DNA of 64,000 bases from Isoetes taiwanensis. Lineage: Eukaryota; Streptophyta; Lycopodiopsida; Isoetales; Isoetaceae. Positions 1-11,403 of this stretch are shown in pieces; position 1 is the first letter of the stretch; each line of letters begins with the position of its first letter. Made by a program: the position numbers and the translations under genes. A model generated the notes under the pieces. The model searched no databases. It saw nothing but the letters and a program-made list of their open reading frames with translations, and was not told the origin of the DNA. The stretch lies in NCBI GenBank assembly GCA_021234155.1, contig JAJEKV010000083.1, positions 1,005,743 to 1,069,742 on the forward strand, read 5' to 3'.

Positions 1-59
1 TTTATTGGAATCACTTCACAATCTACTTAATACTTCATTTCTGCATGCGGTATTATTGC

Positions 60-716
60 AAGGAACATTTGACATATGGACCACCACTACTGAGACAAGA
101 AGACTTTCTGACTTTCTGTCTTGCTATGGTTGCAAAGAACATTTGGCATGTGGACAATCAAACCCAAGAATGGCCTTTGGGAACTGGCAAATATTTAAAC
201 AAGGGCACCTATTGCTCTATTTTTGTGGGTTTCTAGCTTTGTGCTAAAGAAGATATGATGGGCACAAAAGGTATATAACGTGGGGCATCTAGGACCCTCA
301 TGGTAAGGAACATTTGGCATATGGAAAACCAAACCCAAGCATGGCCTTTGGGAACCGGCAAAAAAAATTTTTTAACAAGGTACTTTTCCATTTTATAAAG
401 CCTTGTTTTGCATAGCTTTAAAGATTGCACGTGTTATTTTGGCATTGCAACTTGTTCTCAAATATTGGGACATACTTTTGGCTAAAGGGGCTTTCCCTTA
501 ATTTTCTTAAAAGTATACACATGCAACATTCTTAGTGCATGCTTGCCACTTGGCATTTAAATAATTAGATGAACTTGCATGCATCTCTTACGAACCTTTT
601 TTCATGGGCATCGTAGGACACCTTTTGCTCTACTTTGCAGGCTTCTAGTTTTAATTTAAAGGACATATGATGGGACACAAAAGGTATGTAACATGGGACA
701 TTCTAGACCCTTATGG
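60..716 (+). repeat. Diverged local direct repeats (~100-170 bp)
   Basis: A block at about 136-205 recurs at 306-380 with the shared words 'gaacatttggcat', 'caaacccaag' and 'tggcctttggga'. A second block at 205-303 recurs at 617-716 with shared 'ttgctcta', 'cttctag', 'atatgatggg' and 'cacaaaaggtat'. A third partial start lies near 60. The copies have many substitutions, so the duplication is old. No convincing coding potential was seen, and short open frames here are not conserved between copies. Confidence 0.7.
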
Positions 717-2532
717 CAGATCACGGGAGACTATATCAGCATGTTTGCTATGCTAAAAGCCAACGTGCATTTCTTTGACCTAATACCGCCGCATTTGCTT
801 GCCCGTAGAAGACCTAACTTTGCCTCTCCATTGTCGCTTCCTTCTCTAGACTTGGCGCAGATTACACACCAAGCTAGATATGCCATTTGCCATACATGAA
901 CTACTGCAATAGGCTTATTATTTCACATATCTGGCAAGATGTACAGGCTTCAGGCCTTATCTTTGAATGAGGATACATTGCTCAATTATGGGGTTTTATG
1001 CATGATACTGGCCATGATTTGGGAAAGTTTTCTTTTGGCAAGTAGACGTCTACATGATTCTTTGAAAAAGCTCATTCTACAAGGACATTGGTGCTGACCA
1101 ACTCAACAAACATTGCAACATCCTCCAATATTGGATTTATGTAGACTGAAGACTGCGATTCAGGTCTGTGTGCTTTATTTGTTATTTAACAGAAATAGCA
1201 AATGTGCTGTACGGTGTTAGATTCTACAGACATGATGAATCAGGGGCAAGTTGTTTTACATGAGGTCATTTTGATATGAATTGGAACTTAGACTTAATAG
1301 CATTAGGAAATTGTCAAAGATACTACGGAATTTTCGTTATGATCTATTATATTGCTTGGCCTATACATGTGGCTCTACGGCACAGAAATGCAATACAGTT
1401 TACAGATTCTAATTGTTGAAGCATGGCTTGGGATATATGCTACAATTTATGTAGTCTAGATGCTGCGTATTGGCCTGATCTATGTTGATAAACTAGAACA
1501 GGATTTTACATATGATACATATCAATCTGCCATTAGATATAGTGCATTCTTCTTTTTATTGTTAAGAAATGGTTGATATTCGTTTGTGAATTCTAACAAA
1601 ATTGATAAGGTGAAGGGCGATGAGCCGTGAAGTTCTACAGCTTACCTGCTAGTCAGAATACACTTACCCTTATCAGGCTAACGTGTGTTTGCTTGGACTG
1701 CAGGTAACCAGAACTCCACCTCCTTGGAATTTTGTTCTTTTAGGATGGTTCGATGGCTTTGTTACAAGCTAAAATGATGACATGATTAAATCATACAGAT
1801 AAGTTATCCGAACTCTCTCAGTGTGCTTAAGACTTAGATGCACCAAAACTGTGAGTCTTTAACATTCTGCCTATTGCATATGCAGAAAAGAATTACAAAT
1901 GGTATGTCTTATTGGTAAGACAACTTCAAGAAAAAGGAAAAGCTATAGTACCTCGTGCATGAGGCACAATCTTTCAACATATGGAGTTACAAGAAACACA
2001 ACATTTGCTGCTGTTCAAATTTGAGAAATCAGATAGGCTTTTCTTGGTTTAAATGTATCTTTTGGCTTTCGTCAAATGCTGGTACACCACTTTAACTGTC
2101 TTAGGGATATAATCCGAATTATACTACGACATACACACTTATCTTTCCTGGACAGATTATGTATATTTAGATATGACTCCTGCTTCTAATTTTGGTCTTA
2201 ATAGAAGGTTCATCTTTGGAATTATCTAAGAATGGCTTACAGATTATGCAGTAATTTATTTCAAGCATTGAATGTGACCAAGCATTTTATGAACAGATAA
2301 GTAAATGCGGATCTTATTGCACTCACTATTTTCAGCTTTAAAACATGAAATTGCTGACCATTAAGGGCTATTTCTGGAAATGCTATGCATATACAAGCAT
2401 CTCTGCCTTTGGATATATGATTTTCACAAAGAAAAATGTACCTTGCTTATGGTATACGTAGATTCAAGAAATTCTAATAGGTAAATAAGGAAATGGAAAC
2501 GGTAGCATGGTTTAATCTGGTCCCTAAGGCTC
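717..2532. other. No recognisable gene
   Basis: AT-rich sequence with stops in all frames. I found no protein similarity, RNA gene or repeat boundary that I can support. Confidence 0.6.
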
Positions 2533-2565
2533 CCCTAGTTGGACTAGGGACTGATAAGTTCTGAT
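2533..2565 (+). repeat. Hairpin followed by CTGA-T (Helitron 3'-end-like)
   Basis: A perfect 7-bp inverted repeat, CCCTAGT at 2533-2539 and ACTAGGG at 2543-2549 with a TGG loop, is followed 11 nt later by CTGA (2561-2564) and then T. Helitron 3' termini have a short hairpin about 10-12 nt before CTRR, with insertion next to T. The orientation is plus, whereas the nearby helicase fragment is on the minus strand, so it may belong to another element or be chance. Confidence 0.3.
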
Positions 2566-2633
2566 AAGCAAAAGGCGAAATGTCTTAAACTTATTGGGAT
2601 AGTTTGGTAGGTTAAGGGAACCCGTCAAAGCTT

Positions 2634-2636
<3 letters not shown>

Positions 2637-2700
<64 letters not shown>

Positions 2701-2766
2701 TGTATGTATGTATGTATGTATGTATGTATGTATGTATGTATGTATGTATGTATGTATGTATGTATG

Positions 2767-2822
<56 letters not shown>
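2637..2822. repeat. Compound microsatellite (AT)n-(ATGT)n-(AT)n
   Basis: About 186 bp of AT dinucleotides flanking a long run of the tetranucleotide ATGT. It abuts and truncates the helicase fragment on its right. Open frames through it (YIYI, THTYIH, MYVC) are products of the repeat, not genes. Confidence 0.97.
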
Positions 2823-2826
<4 letters not shown>

Positions 2827-3953
2827 ATAGCAGCCACATCATCTGTTGCAACCTCACCATTGACAGTCAAAGTTGCTGTCGAAAGATGTAAATCTTTTAC
2901 TTTGTTCATAAATTTACAAAATGGGTTTACAGCATCAAGCATTGCACCTAATTGCAAAACCCATTCTGCTGACACAAGGTGCACGGCGGCATCAGCATAT
3001 CTGCCACTGTTATCATAGATATACCAATGCAATGGTTGGTTGGGCTTTGAAACTGGAAGGATTTGATGATATGAACGACCCATCATTGCCACAGACGATG
3101 GCGTGCTCAATGTCATAAATTGGCCATGAACCCCAAGGGATGTGAATGAAAAAAGATGGTTCAATTTGCGACTATCGGCACTAATACCCTGCTGATCATA
3201 CAGCAAAACTATTGACTCTGGTAAAGCAGGCAAATGAGGCAAGATATTCTTACCATTGTTACAGCAAAAGGATGCATTTTCAGCGGACATTAACTTAGTT
3301 CCACAATATGAACATATCTTTGTCCATAAAAAACCAGAATAAGATGCTATAGGAGAATTCATACGCTGTGCAAGTTCTTTCCAGATATCCATGGCAGTCG
3401 GATGCAATGCCTCAGCAGGCCGCACACAATTTATTATCTCTGCGGTATTAGCCTCTAACAAATCATGGCTAGTCTTTATATCAACTTCACTTTTCTCCTT
3501 TATCAGATTCGAATCTAATAATAAAGCCTCAACATTAGCTCTATTATTTATTTCACACTTTACATCAGCTTTAGCATTATCATTCTGACATATGTTCACT
3601 ACGACTTTGTTTACTCTTTCTGTACATCCCATAGAGACATCACTCTGCCATGTATTCACCAAAGGCCTCTTTCCTCTTTCTACACACTCTGCATTAGTTC
3701 CAGAACTCCCAACATCTCTAATAATATTTTCTTTCTTTGGGCCTAATAACAAATTTTTCTCCCTCCTCTTCTTTTCATAATAAGCCTTTGCATACTCCCT
3801 ATTCTTTGCCTGAACAGTGGCTTTCTTATCCGCATCCAAATTGCTATAACGTGCACGATAATATTCATTTCTTTTCAAACGTTTCATGTCAGCAGGGGAT
3901 GATGGGTCATAGTCTGATAACGGTTTCTTGGCTCGACCCATGCCTATAAACAT
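2823..3953 (-). pseudogene. Helitron replicase/helicase, N-terminal fragment
   Basis: About 377 uninterrupted codons match the N-terminal part of plant Helitron RepHel proteins. A basic region rich in [20 protein letters not shown] repeats lies at residues 30-67. A zinc-finger-like CSYCG (214-218) pairs with FCC (229-231), followed by the [11 protein letters not shown] segment, FSFTSLG (268-274), YHQILP, WYIYD (310-314) and LDAVNPF (339-345). These are the usual landmarks before the Rep nuclease. The frame then runs into the microsatellite at 2822, so the HUH Rep motifs and the helicase are missing. A possible acceptor (TTTATAG) sits near the drawn start, so an upstream exon is possible. A three-unit heat-shock element cluster lies 650-800 bp upstream on this strand. 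The family call is confident; the fragment is not autonomous. Confidence 0.85.
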
Positions 3954-4598
3954 ATCGCAGTGCAGTTGATAACTCTTATCTCATACTTTAACCTATATAA
4001 CTCAGACAACTATAAAGCAGCCTTTCTCACATACCTTAATTTGTAATAATCAATCCCTCCTCCCCCTTTGCCATTTACTGCAACAACCAAATTATACAAC
4101 CGAATTGCACAATACTAAAAAGCACTAACCATTCCATCCATCAGCACAAAAGCCGGATCCAAATCAGTTACCTTACTTAACTTCTCTCAGCAATACAGTC
4201 GGTCCAAGCATCTTCGCATAAATAACCATGGCGCCCGCTTCTACAACTCTTTGGCAGAGGACGCACAACCAGCAAACTCTCGCCAATTCGCATCCAACTG
4301 TATCAGCGGAATTCCGACACTGTGGCGAAATAGCTCCAACGATAACTGCATGCCAAATGGTCGCGAACCGTGCAAAATTGCCACAAAATAACATATCTTG
4401 TCTTCATATCACCTAAGCTATAATGTTCTAATACCCTATAGACCAACATAGAATAACCTACAACATTAAAACTTAAACCATAAGCCAACATCAAAACCAT
4501 AAGCATAATTCAACCATAAGAAAAGCCAACATTACGACAACTGAGCAAACCTGCATTTACCTCATCATAACCCTCATTAAATAGGAGTGCTTAGGATG
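3954..4598. other. No gene seen
   Basis: This lies upstream of the helicase fragment on its strand and would hold its 5' leader or promoter. No conserved coding segment was recognised. Confidence 0.5.
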
Positions 4599-4752
4599 TT
4601 CTAGAATTTCTAGAACATTCCAAGACGGTCTGGAAGCCACCAAAGCACCACCAAGAACATTCCAGAAGCCACCAGATCCGACGGCCGAGATCGCGAGGGA
4701 GCGAACGGACGGCCGGGATCTGGCGGCTGATATATAATGGAACCTTCCGGAA
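4599..4752. promoter_or_regulatory. Cluster of perfect heat-shock elements with TATA
   Basis: Three separate perfect three-unit HSEs are present. TTCtaGAAcaTTC lies at 4608-4620, preceded by another TTCtaGAA at 4599-4606. GAAcaTTCcaGAA lies at 4655-4667. GAAccTTCcgGAA lies at 4740-4752. A TATATAA stands at 4731-4737. The canonical HSF target is alternating nGAAn/nTTCn with 2-nt spacing, which these match exactly. The segment is more GC-rich than its surroundings and repeats 'gaagccacc' three times, so the elements may have been copied with a local repeat. It could drive the helicase fragment (minus) or a lost transcript; direction is not determined. Confidence 0.6.
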
Positions 4753-4766
4753 GCCACCACTAATAA

Positions 4767-4904
<138 letters not shown>

Positions 4905-6091
4905 ACAAGTATTTGTACTATAAGGGAGTGTACAATGTCGAATGTACGTACGTAAGCTTCTATAAGATTTGTAAGTTTACCAGCATTCCATTAAGACTAC
5001 CCAATATTCCAGTAAGATTCTATAATATTCTCTGAGTTTTTCCAGAGATATATTAAGATTCCCCAAGCTACTGCGAGTATTCCTTAAGATTATTCAAAGA
5101 TTCATTGCAAAGCACACCAATGTGAATGATGTATCTAGATTCCCATAAGATCCCCTACAAAACAATGCCAAAATATGTCCTGACCATTTCAACTTTCTGG
5201 CAATGCAGAACCTCAACTTAAGGGCTAAGGCCTTTTTACTACCAATTATGAAGATGGCATGTGCACAAAAAGCAAAGCACAACATGCTCGCTATGCCATC
5301 ATATACACCATTCCAAGATAGTAGATGTTCTTAACCTCACATCTATTGAAGATTTGGCAGTTTGTTTTAAAATTAGTCAGTCACAATTAAGAGCCTCCAT
5401 GTGTACATATCTTGCTTTGTACACATTCAGAGGAAAATAACAAAGTATTTAACAAGGTAAATAACCTTTGTACTTTTATTTTATAATATCCTATTTTATT
5501 TTCTCACCTTATTAAAATTACGTGGATGTTTTTTGAAAATGGCACTTTTCATATTTTTGTTCCAAATTTTACACTTTTTTTCCTTAAAAGTCATAAAATG
5601 AGCAAAATTTTGTAAAAAAAAAAAGTTGATGCAATTGCACTACATGTATTAGTGCAATTGCTCCATCACCTTGTTTTATACAATGTAAGCCTGAAAGTCT
5701 CCCTCTCCAATAAGATGACTTGAATAGCAAAAGATCTTCAACATCTGCACAACTTGAACCTAATGAAAGCACGCCTGAAAACCAGGCAAGGACAAATAAA
5801 GAAGGATTTCGAAAAAATCAAAAAATTGTCTTTAAATTTTAAGTTTCCTCATCGAACATCCTGTGCATATGTCAGGCCTTTAGCACAGAATCATATAAAG
5901 CCCCAAATACATAATCTAGATATTATCCTTGTGAAAGCATTGAAGTATAATCATCTTTGCTAGAAGAATTTGGGAAGTCCATTATTCGAAAATGACGTCT
6001 GAGGAGTTCATTCATCTTGGACATTTCCAAACCAGTTTCTTTATTCTTTTTCATGAGGTTGTTGGAATGTGTAGGACTGAAGAGGGAAGAC

Positions 6092-6406
6092 TTAAATACA
6101 CTTTCCTAAAAAAGATAAGGATATCGCCATTGCAAGTTTTGCAAATGCAGCAAAGAAAGCTTCTTCACATGGAATATGGAACTTAGAGTTGTGATGTTGC
6201 ATCATTCTCAAAATTGCGCCCCACTTCTCATATCTATCAATTTCACTTCTTGTTTTAAACAAATTTACGTATACAGGCAACCACATTTGACGCCAAAAAT
6301 AGTAGTTAACGAGGCAACAAATACAGAATGTTGAAAAACATCGTCCAATAACACGCACATACCCTTGTTGATATACGTGGTGCCAAGAAGCAAGTAGAGA
6401 ATACAT
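6092..6406 (-). other. Unassigned protein-like open frame
   Basis: A 104-codon frame whose C-terminal two thirds has ordinary amino-acid composition (charged EIDRYEKW, then CEEAFFAAFAKLAMAIS). I do not recognise a family. It is on the same strand as the gamma-COP, KCBP and tubulin fragments and could be another captured exon, or chance. Confidence 0.2.
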
Positions 6407-6517
6407 GCCACAATGGTGGTCTCACATGTTTGTCTATACTCTATTCAACAAGGTATCCCTTAAGCGACAGAGGAGAATGAAAAACATGGAAAAAATTATA
6501 AGGGTAGGACAATAAGA

Positions 6518-7165
6518 AATGTCCCAAGCTTCCATTCCCATGTCAAGTTACAATGATTTATGTCCCAAGCTTCCATTCCCATGCAACCTTGCATGGTACA
6601 AAGACTAATCGCTGCAACTCTAACCTGTTATGTTTACTTATGCCACCTGAAAATGCATTCCAATAGAATTTTGGATGCACGGTGTATTGAAACTTACCAC
6701 GTAAAGGTAAAGACATGTAGAAGCTTAGCAGCAATATTAGATAGTATGATTGACGGGCTCAAAAGGGCAAGACCCCAAGGGCAACCCATGAAGGCATGAA
6801 GCACAATTCTAGTGACATGTTTTCAGATCTATTTTCGAACACAATCGTTAGATCCAAGTCCCTTACGACCAATGTAACCTAAGGGAGAGAGAGTTATTGT
6901 AAATGATCGCAAACTAGCTTTCCAGAATCTAATTTATGAATAATCAATTTTGGTTGCCAGCGCTATAGCCTTTCTCATATCTTCAATATAGCCTTTCTCA
7001 TATCTTCAATGTGAAGCAATTTTACAAATATTTATGAATTGATCAAAGCTTCATCATAATTCCATAACAATAAGTTTTATTCCACAACAATAAGTTTTGA
7101 TTGCATAAAGTGCACATTTAGGTGCTCAAGTCCTTTAATTGCATAAAGTGCACATTTAGGTGCAT
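6518..7165 (+). repeat. Short tandem duplications of 19-25 bp
   Basis: Local duplications include 'tgtcccaagcttccattccc' near 6520 and 6561, 'gcctttctcatatcttcaat' near 6969 and 6989, 'acaataagtttt' near 7066 and 7087, and 'tgcataaagtgcacattta' near 7102 and 7140. They look like small repair or slippage duplications. Confidence 0.75.
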
Positions 7166-7563
7166 GTTCAAGACCTTTAATTCCCTTTAGTCCCCCAAAA
7201 TACCTCTAGATCCACTAAGATGATTGATTAAATAAAGATCAGAAACATCGCCACCCAACTAAAAAGAACAAAAAGATGCACTCTGGAGGCAATTGTCTCG
7301 ATAATCCCATATATAATGCGTGGATATAGCCTCGGTGCCATGCGACACTTGGGTAGACAAATGCATATAATTGACCCCATAATCAGTTTCATCTTACATA
7401 ATGCATTACCATATTATGTTTGTTGCCAACGCATCTGTCAATTCTAAAAAACATTCATATGCCTGCAACTAAGAATTCATGCCGCATACTGAAACCATAT
7501 GCATAATCCTGCAACATTGTCTCATATAATTATCAAACTATAGAGGAAACTGCATTAATTTAC

Positions 7564-7800
7564 CTCATTCACAAAAAACCTCAACGTATTTGTAAACCTC
7601 CCCTGAGAGAGAACTCCTGGTTTTCTAAATGCCACAAAAGCTTGCCCAATGTGCACCAAATGCTAAAGATTCTCCAAGATTTATTCAGATATTGTGTTAG
7701 TACAATTGAACTGGAACACAATGTATCCAGTATACATATGTTTAACAGCATTAACTGAATACTCTATTTCTGCCTCTGTTAGCTCTACTGGTGCTGAAGA
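7564..7800 (-). pseudogene. Coatomer gamma subunit (gamma-COP) fragment
   Basis: The minus strand encodes [11 protein letters not shown], a VNAVKH segment and [12 protein letters not shown]. After two stop codons (TAA, TAG) follow GQAFVAFRKPG and GRFTNTLRFFVNE. These match the C-terminal appendage of plant gamma-COP, the COPI coat subunit of Golgi vesicles. About 30 residues that normally separate the two halves are missing. A TATGCAG acceptor precedes the first codon and a GAG|GTAAAT donor follows the last, so an intron-bearing genomic copy was the source. It lies 22 bp from the KCBP fragment in the same orientation. Stops and the internal deletion make it a dead fragment. Confidence 0.8.
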
Positions 7801-7822
7801 CTGCATAACAGAGGCAGAACTT

Positions 7823-9288
7823 TTTCGCACATTGAAAAATATTGACTGGCCATAAGGTAAAGAACGTAAAACAATTAAAGAATGCCACAAATTTAGAAGG
7901 CATCCGCCAGTGCTTTCATTGGTATCGACACAATCTCCAACTTTTCCAACATGGGCTATCATCCACTTCAATTTTTGGCCAGAGAACCTGACTATTTTTC
8001 AGATATTATCTTCTTTCTAAGTACACCAAAATAAGGCACTTGTTTTTCTTTTCTTTTCTTTTTTTTTTGCTTTGAACACGACTCACCATTGCCCGGTACC
8101 GTGAAAGAATGTCAGACTCCCAATCATCTTTGCTCGCGTAATTGACATTTGCTTTGGGAGATATCGATCAACTAAGGTTGACCATTCTCTACACATATGA
8201 CTAACAATCAAAAGGATCCATACCAAAAAAGAATTTTAATTAGGCAGTGCTAGACCCTCTTACGTGGCAGGCTCTATCTCTGCTAATATCTGCAATGTCG
8301 TCAGTTGAGCAGCATCATCTGTCCCAATTGGATAGTTTCCAAGCATGTAATCATGCTGGGACTCCGTTTATGCTCAGAAATGAGAAATAGGTAGGATAAC
8401 ATGTCTCCTTCAATTTTTATGCAGATGGATTTATCTGGACATAAGAAAGTTGAACAAACATCGGATCTGTGATGGCTTCATCAGATTCTCTGAAAAGCCG
8501 CTTCTTAAATAGCAGCTTGCACTGCAAAAAATCCCCTTTATGACGTCCCTTTGCTGCTTTAAATTCAGCAACAATATCACCAATGTACTTGTTGTCATCC
8601 AGTGCCAAATGCTCTTCTGGAACATCACAAATAGAGGATTGACTAAAGATGCATTCAGATTAGACAGACAAAAGGATCATGGATGGCAGAGTACCATTTC
8701 CACTGTCATGAATGGTTTTTGATCCTACCAAAATCCTCCGGCACTCAAACAGGCTGAAAGAGCTAAAAGCTGACAACTTTATTATGCATGCAAGTTCACG
8801 AACACCGAACTCTACTCAGCAAAGCACGAAATAATGAACTCTGTAAAACAAAAATTAGATGTAGGAGATTTTCAAGAGTTCATCGTAGGCATATTTTGTT
8901 AGAATGTTTAGCTGTCAGGTTGCATTGTGTAAAATAAGAACAATAGATTGCAAACACTCCAAATTACTCGATCCATTACCTCAACAGCATCTATGACCGT
9001 CGTAGTTATGTCATAGCTGATTTCTTCAAATGTATCATCAAGAAAAAAGGCAATTTGTCTTGAGTTTTCTGCCAGACAACAGGCCTTCTATTTCCTCAAC
9101 TGCACGAAGGGTACATCTAGGACCTGCCTTTGTTGTTCGTTTCAAGGCATTCCATGTGTGCAGTGCTAAAACCTGTATCTCAAAATCACCAGTTTCTGAA
9201 CTTGCAACCTCATGTGCATATTCTGACAAGTATGCATTAAAGTCCTTGCCAGGTGGCAAGAAGCACAAGGGTAGAGCAACTCCCATGC
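7823..9288 (-). pseudogene. KCBP: Kinesin-like calmodulin-binding protein, MyTH4-FERM fragment
   Basis: Six minus-strand exons match plant KCBP (kinesin-14, ZWICHEL). 9288-8980 holds AWELLY, DFNAYLSEYAHEVA, WNALKRTTKAGPR, EEIEGLLSGRKL and DDTFEEISYDITTTV (MyTH4 end). 8811-8695 holds IIKLSAFSSFSLFECRR. 8616-8435 holds LDDNKYIGD, LLFKKRLFRESDEA and DPMFVQLSYVQ. 8361-8264 holds QHDYMLGNYPIG and DDAAQL. 8188-8087 holds RYLPKQMSITRAKDDWE and DILSRY. About 7895-7823 holds [16 protein letters not shown] (FERM). Motor and N-terminus are absent. Two frameshifts lie in the first exon, and the donor after FVQLSYVQ is AT instead of GT. The other introns keep GT-AG, so this is a genomic copy, not a retrocopy. 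It runs directly into gamma-COP, which indicates a chimera. Some frameshifts may be sequencing errors. Confidence 0.87.
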
Positions 9289-9592
9289 CTTAAGTAATGA
9301 TGGTCTGACAGCAGAAAATAAGTTCAGTATGAAGATTTACCAGAAACACTGAAATAATAACTGCGCATTTAATATAAGACAGGCATAGATAGAGAATTCA
9401 TACTATAGGTTAATACTGTTTTGCTCTTATGCAGAATTAAATAAGCTCCACAATGTCATTCACAAGAAAGAAACGATAACAAAATGGAAGTTTTTAATGA
9501 GGCAGGGGGGATTTTCAGATGCCCTTTCTTTCTCTAAACAATTAAGAGATTTCCGCTTATAAACTGGGCAATTCAAGCAATTCTCTTATTCT

Positions 9593-9902
9593 AGGAGATG
9601 GATAAACTGTAAAACCGAGTTTAGATTTCTTGCCAAAGTCGACTTGACCCATCAATGAAGAACCCAGACCAAAACCAGTGCCTCCACCCACTGCATTAAA
9701 AATAAGAAACCCCTGCAAGTCGAGTAATTATCCGCAAGCTTTCTAACACGATCAATGCATAGATCAATATTTTCCTCCCCAACTGCAGAAATGAAGCGTA
9801 CAATGGTAAAAACAGAGCAATCGAACAAGGGGAAAATGCATGAATAATTCTTGCCTGTCCAGTGGCCTCGAGCAAAAATTGTTGGCCGCATCTTTCTTGC
9901 GG
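9593..9902 (-). pseudogene. TUA: Alpha-tubulin fragment
   Basis: The minus strand encodes KKDAANNF/ARGHWTG (9902-9855). A 72-bp intron with a GC donor and TTTCTGCAG acceptor follows (9854-9783). The next exon has [17 protein letters not shown], then after a frameshift [19 protein letters not shown], and [16 protein letters not shown] (9782-9593). The GGGTGFG stretch is the tubulin GTP-binding signature. Only about 90 of the usual ~450 residues are present. The frameshift sits where a normal gene would read ACTGGACTGCAG, a CTG-rich spot of the kind that is miscalled elsewhere in this window, so that break may be an artefact. Same strand as the KCBP and gamma-COP fragments. Confidence 0.85.
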
Positions 9903-11160
9903 GAACAGAGGGATATTAATCTTTTTGGAACCCAACACCACAATCGGACACAAAATTAAGGAATCCTTCCTGAAATACTAGTGTCAGATCTCAGCCAAAA
10001 TCTTGTTTAAGCTCTCAAAATATTCACGGTTCATTTGCATTGCCAAGATCAACGCAAAAATGATCAGATTGAAGCATAGAGAAACTACTTCAAATATTCT
10101 AGCTTCACTGGCGATTCAAAACGCTTGATATTACCGCCATCTTCAAAAGCAAGCAAAGACGGCATCGATCAATATTTTTCCATTGATGGCATGCAAATGA
10201 TAGAAAAAAAAAGCACAAAAACTGCAAGGTAAGGGCCCGTGATGATACCTGATGAAGATTGCACCCTTCAATGCCAGAAATGCATCAACACGTTGCTATC
10301 TCCTCTGCAGTATAAACTGGAAAATGAAAATGAAAGTATTAGATTAGGCACAAGTATTAGATTAGACCAAGTTTGGATTCAAAAAACTGAGAAGGGCACA
10401 CACCGAGTTTTCGGCACTGTAGCTAGAGCTGGGGCGATTAACTTTGGCCGTCACATCATAGCTTAGCTCCATCATATGGTCCGTCAAAATCCAAGTTAGA
10501 AGCAGATCTCGTCTACCATTGAAGCTCAAAATCGGCTTATCTGGTCAGGGACACTGGGTATCTTCATTTTACAGAGCAAAACATGAAAAGAAAAAGGAAA
10601 AGCTCGGCTCTGTATTCTCTGGTAACATATAGCAGACAGAAGATAAATCAAAAGCAAAGGAATTGAGAAGGCAAAATGATACGCATTTTTGCCAAACCAG
10701 AAGTGGGAAAGCCTTGTCACCGGATTTATTTTTCTGTACTGGAGTGAACCTCCAAAGCATCCGCATTTATAAGCAAATAAAACACAACAGAATTATGAGA
10801 AATCTTGAAGAAGCGGCCAAATGGCCACAAATGTACAGTCCTGCTGGCCTCCTCTTCGTAAAAGATTCTCCCGTGCTTGCTTCACATTCTAGTTCGATTT
10901 CTTCTGGAACGCCATCGCCAAACCAAGAAAGAAATCGTAAAAAAATGTGAGGTTTTCTCTTTTTCCTCAATGTGTGACACGTACCCAATGGCAATAATGC
11001 GCTTGTTAGAATTTTATTACAAGTATCATTGCCACCTCACACAAGTCATAAATTATCCATTATTTTGGATGGCTATATTAACGCTTTGAATACCATTTGA
11101 CCAATGCTGCACCAGAGTTTGCATTATAAAATTAATAATGGTCAGATTTTTAAACGGTCT
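9903..11160. other. No recognised gene
   Basis: AT-rich sequence between the tubulin fragment and the array. Several short open frames on both strands, none with recognisable content. Confidence 0.5.
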
Positions 11161-11365
11161 AGATTAAATGCCCTAGTTTGAAGGGCATAGATTAAATGCC
11201 CCAAAAATTGCACCTTCCTTGTTGTTTCCTTAAAACAATCGACGGCTCAGATTTCTCCTTCCCTCCTTGACCCCCTTCAATCTGACGGTCGAAAACAAAA
11301 GCCCCAAATAAAGGGGCTTTTGATCCGGGCCATCCATCAAGCACGTTCGACGGCCCAGATGAGTC
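11161..11365. repeat. Hairpins and repeated motifs beside the array
   Basis: A perfect 9-bp inverted repeat AAAAGCCCC/GGGGCTTTT lies at 11297-11305 and 11313-11321. 'agattaaatgccc' is repeated near 11161 and 11189 with an ATGCCCT/AGGGCAT hairpin between. 'CGACGGCYCAGAT' occurs near 11230 and 11347. This resembles the terminal region of a small non-autonomous DNA element, but I could not define ends or a target-site duplication. Confidence 0.45.
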
Positions 11366-11403
11366 AAACCCAAGCTGCCCCTTTTAAGAACAGATCTGGG
11401 TGA

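Larger units (their letters stand above)
4905..7563. other. Mostly non-coding, no recognised gene
   Basis: AT-rich sequence with degenerate 'ttccattaagattc'-like words around 4980-5100 and short duplications further right. The minus strand has protein-like stretches at 5640-5770 and 6092-6406, which might be further captured exons, but I cannot assign them. Confidence 0.5.

Noticed and set aside
2612-2891. Open frames of YIYI, THTYIH and MYVC repeats on both strands
   Set aside because: Direct translation of the AT/ATGT microsatellite; no gene.
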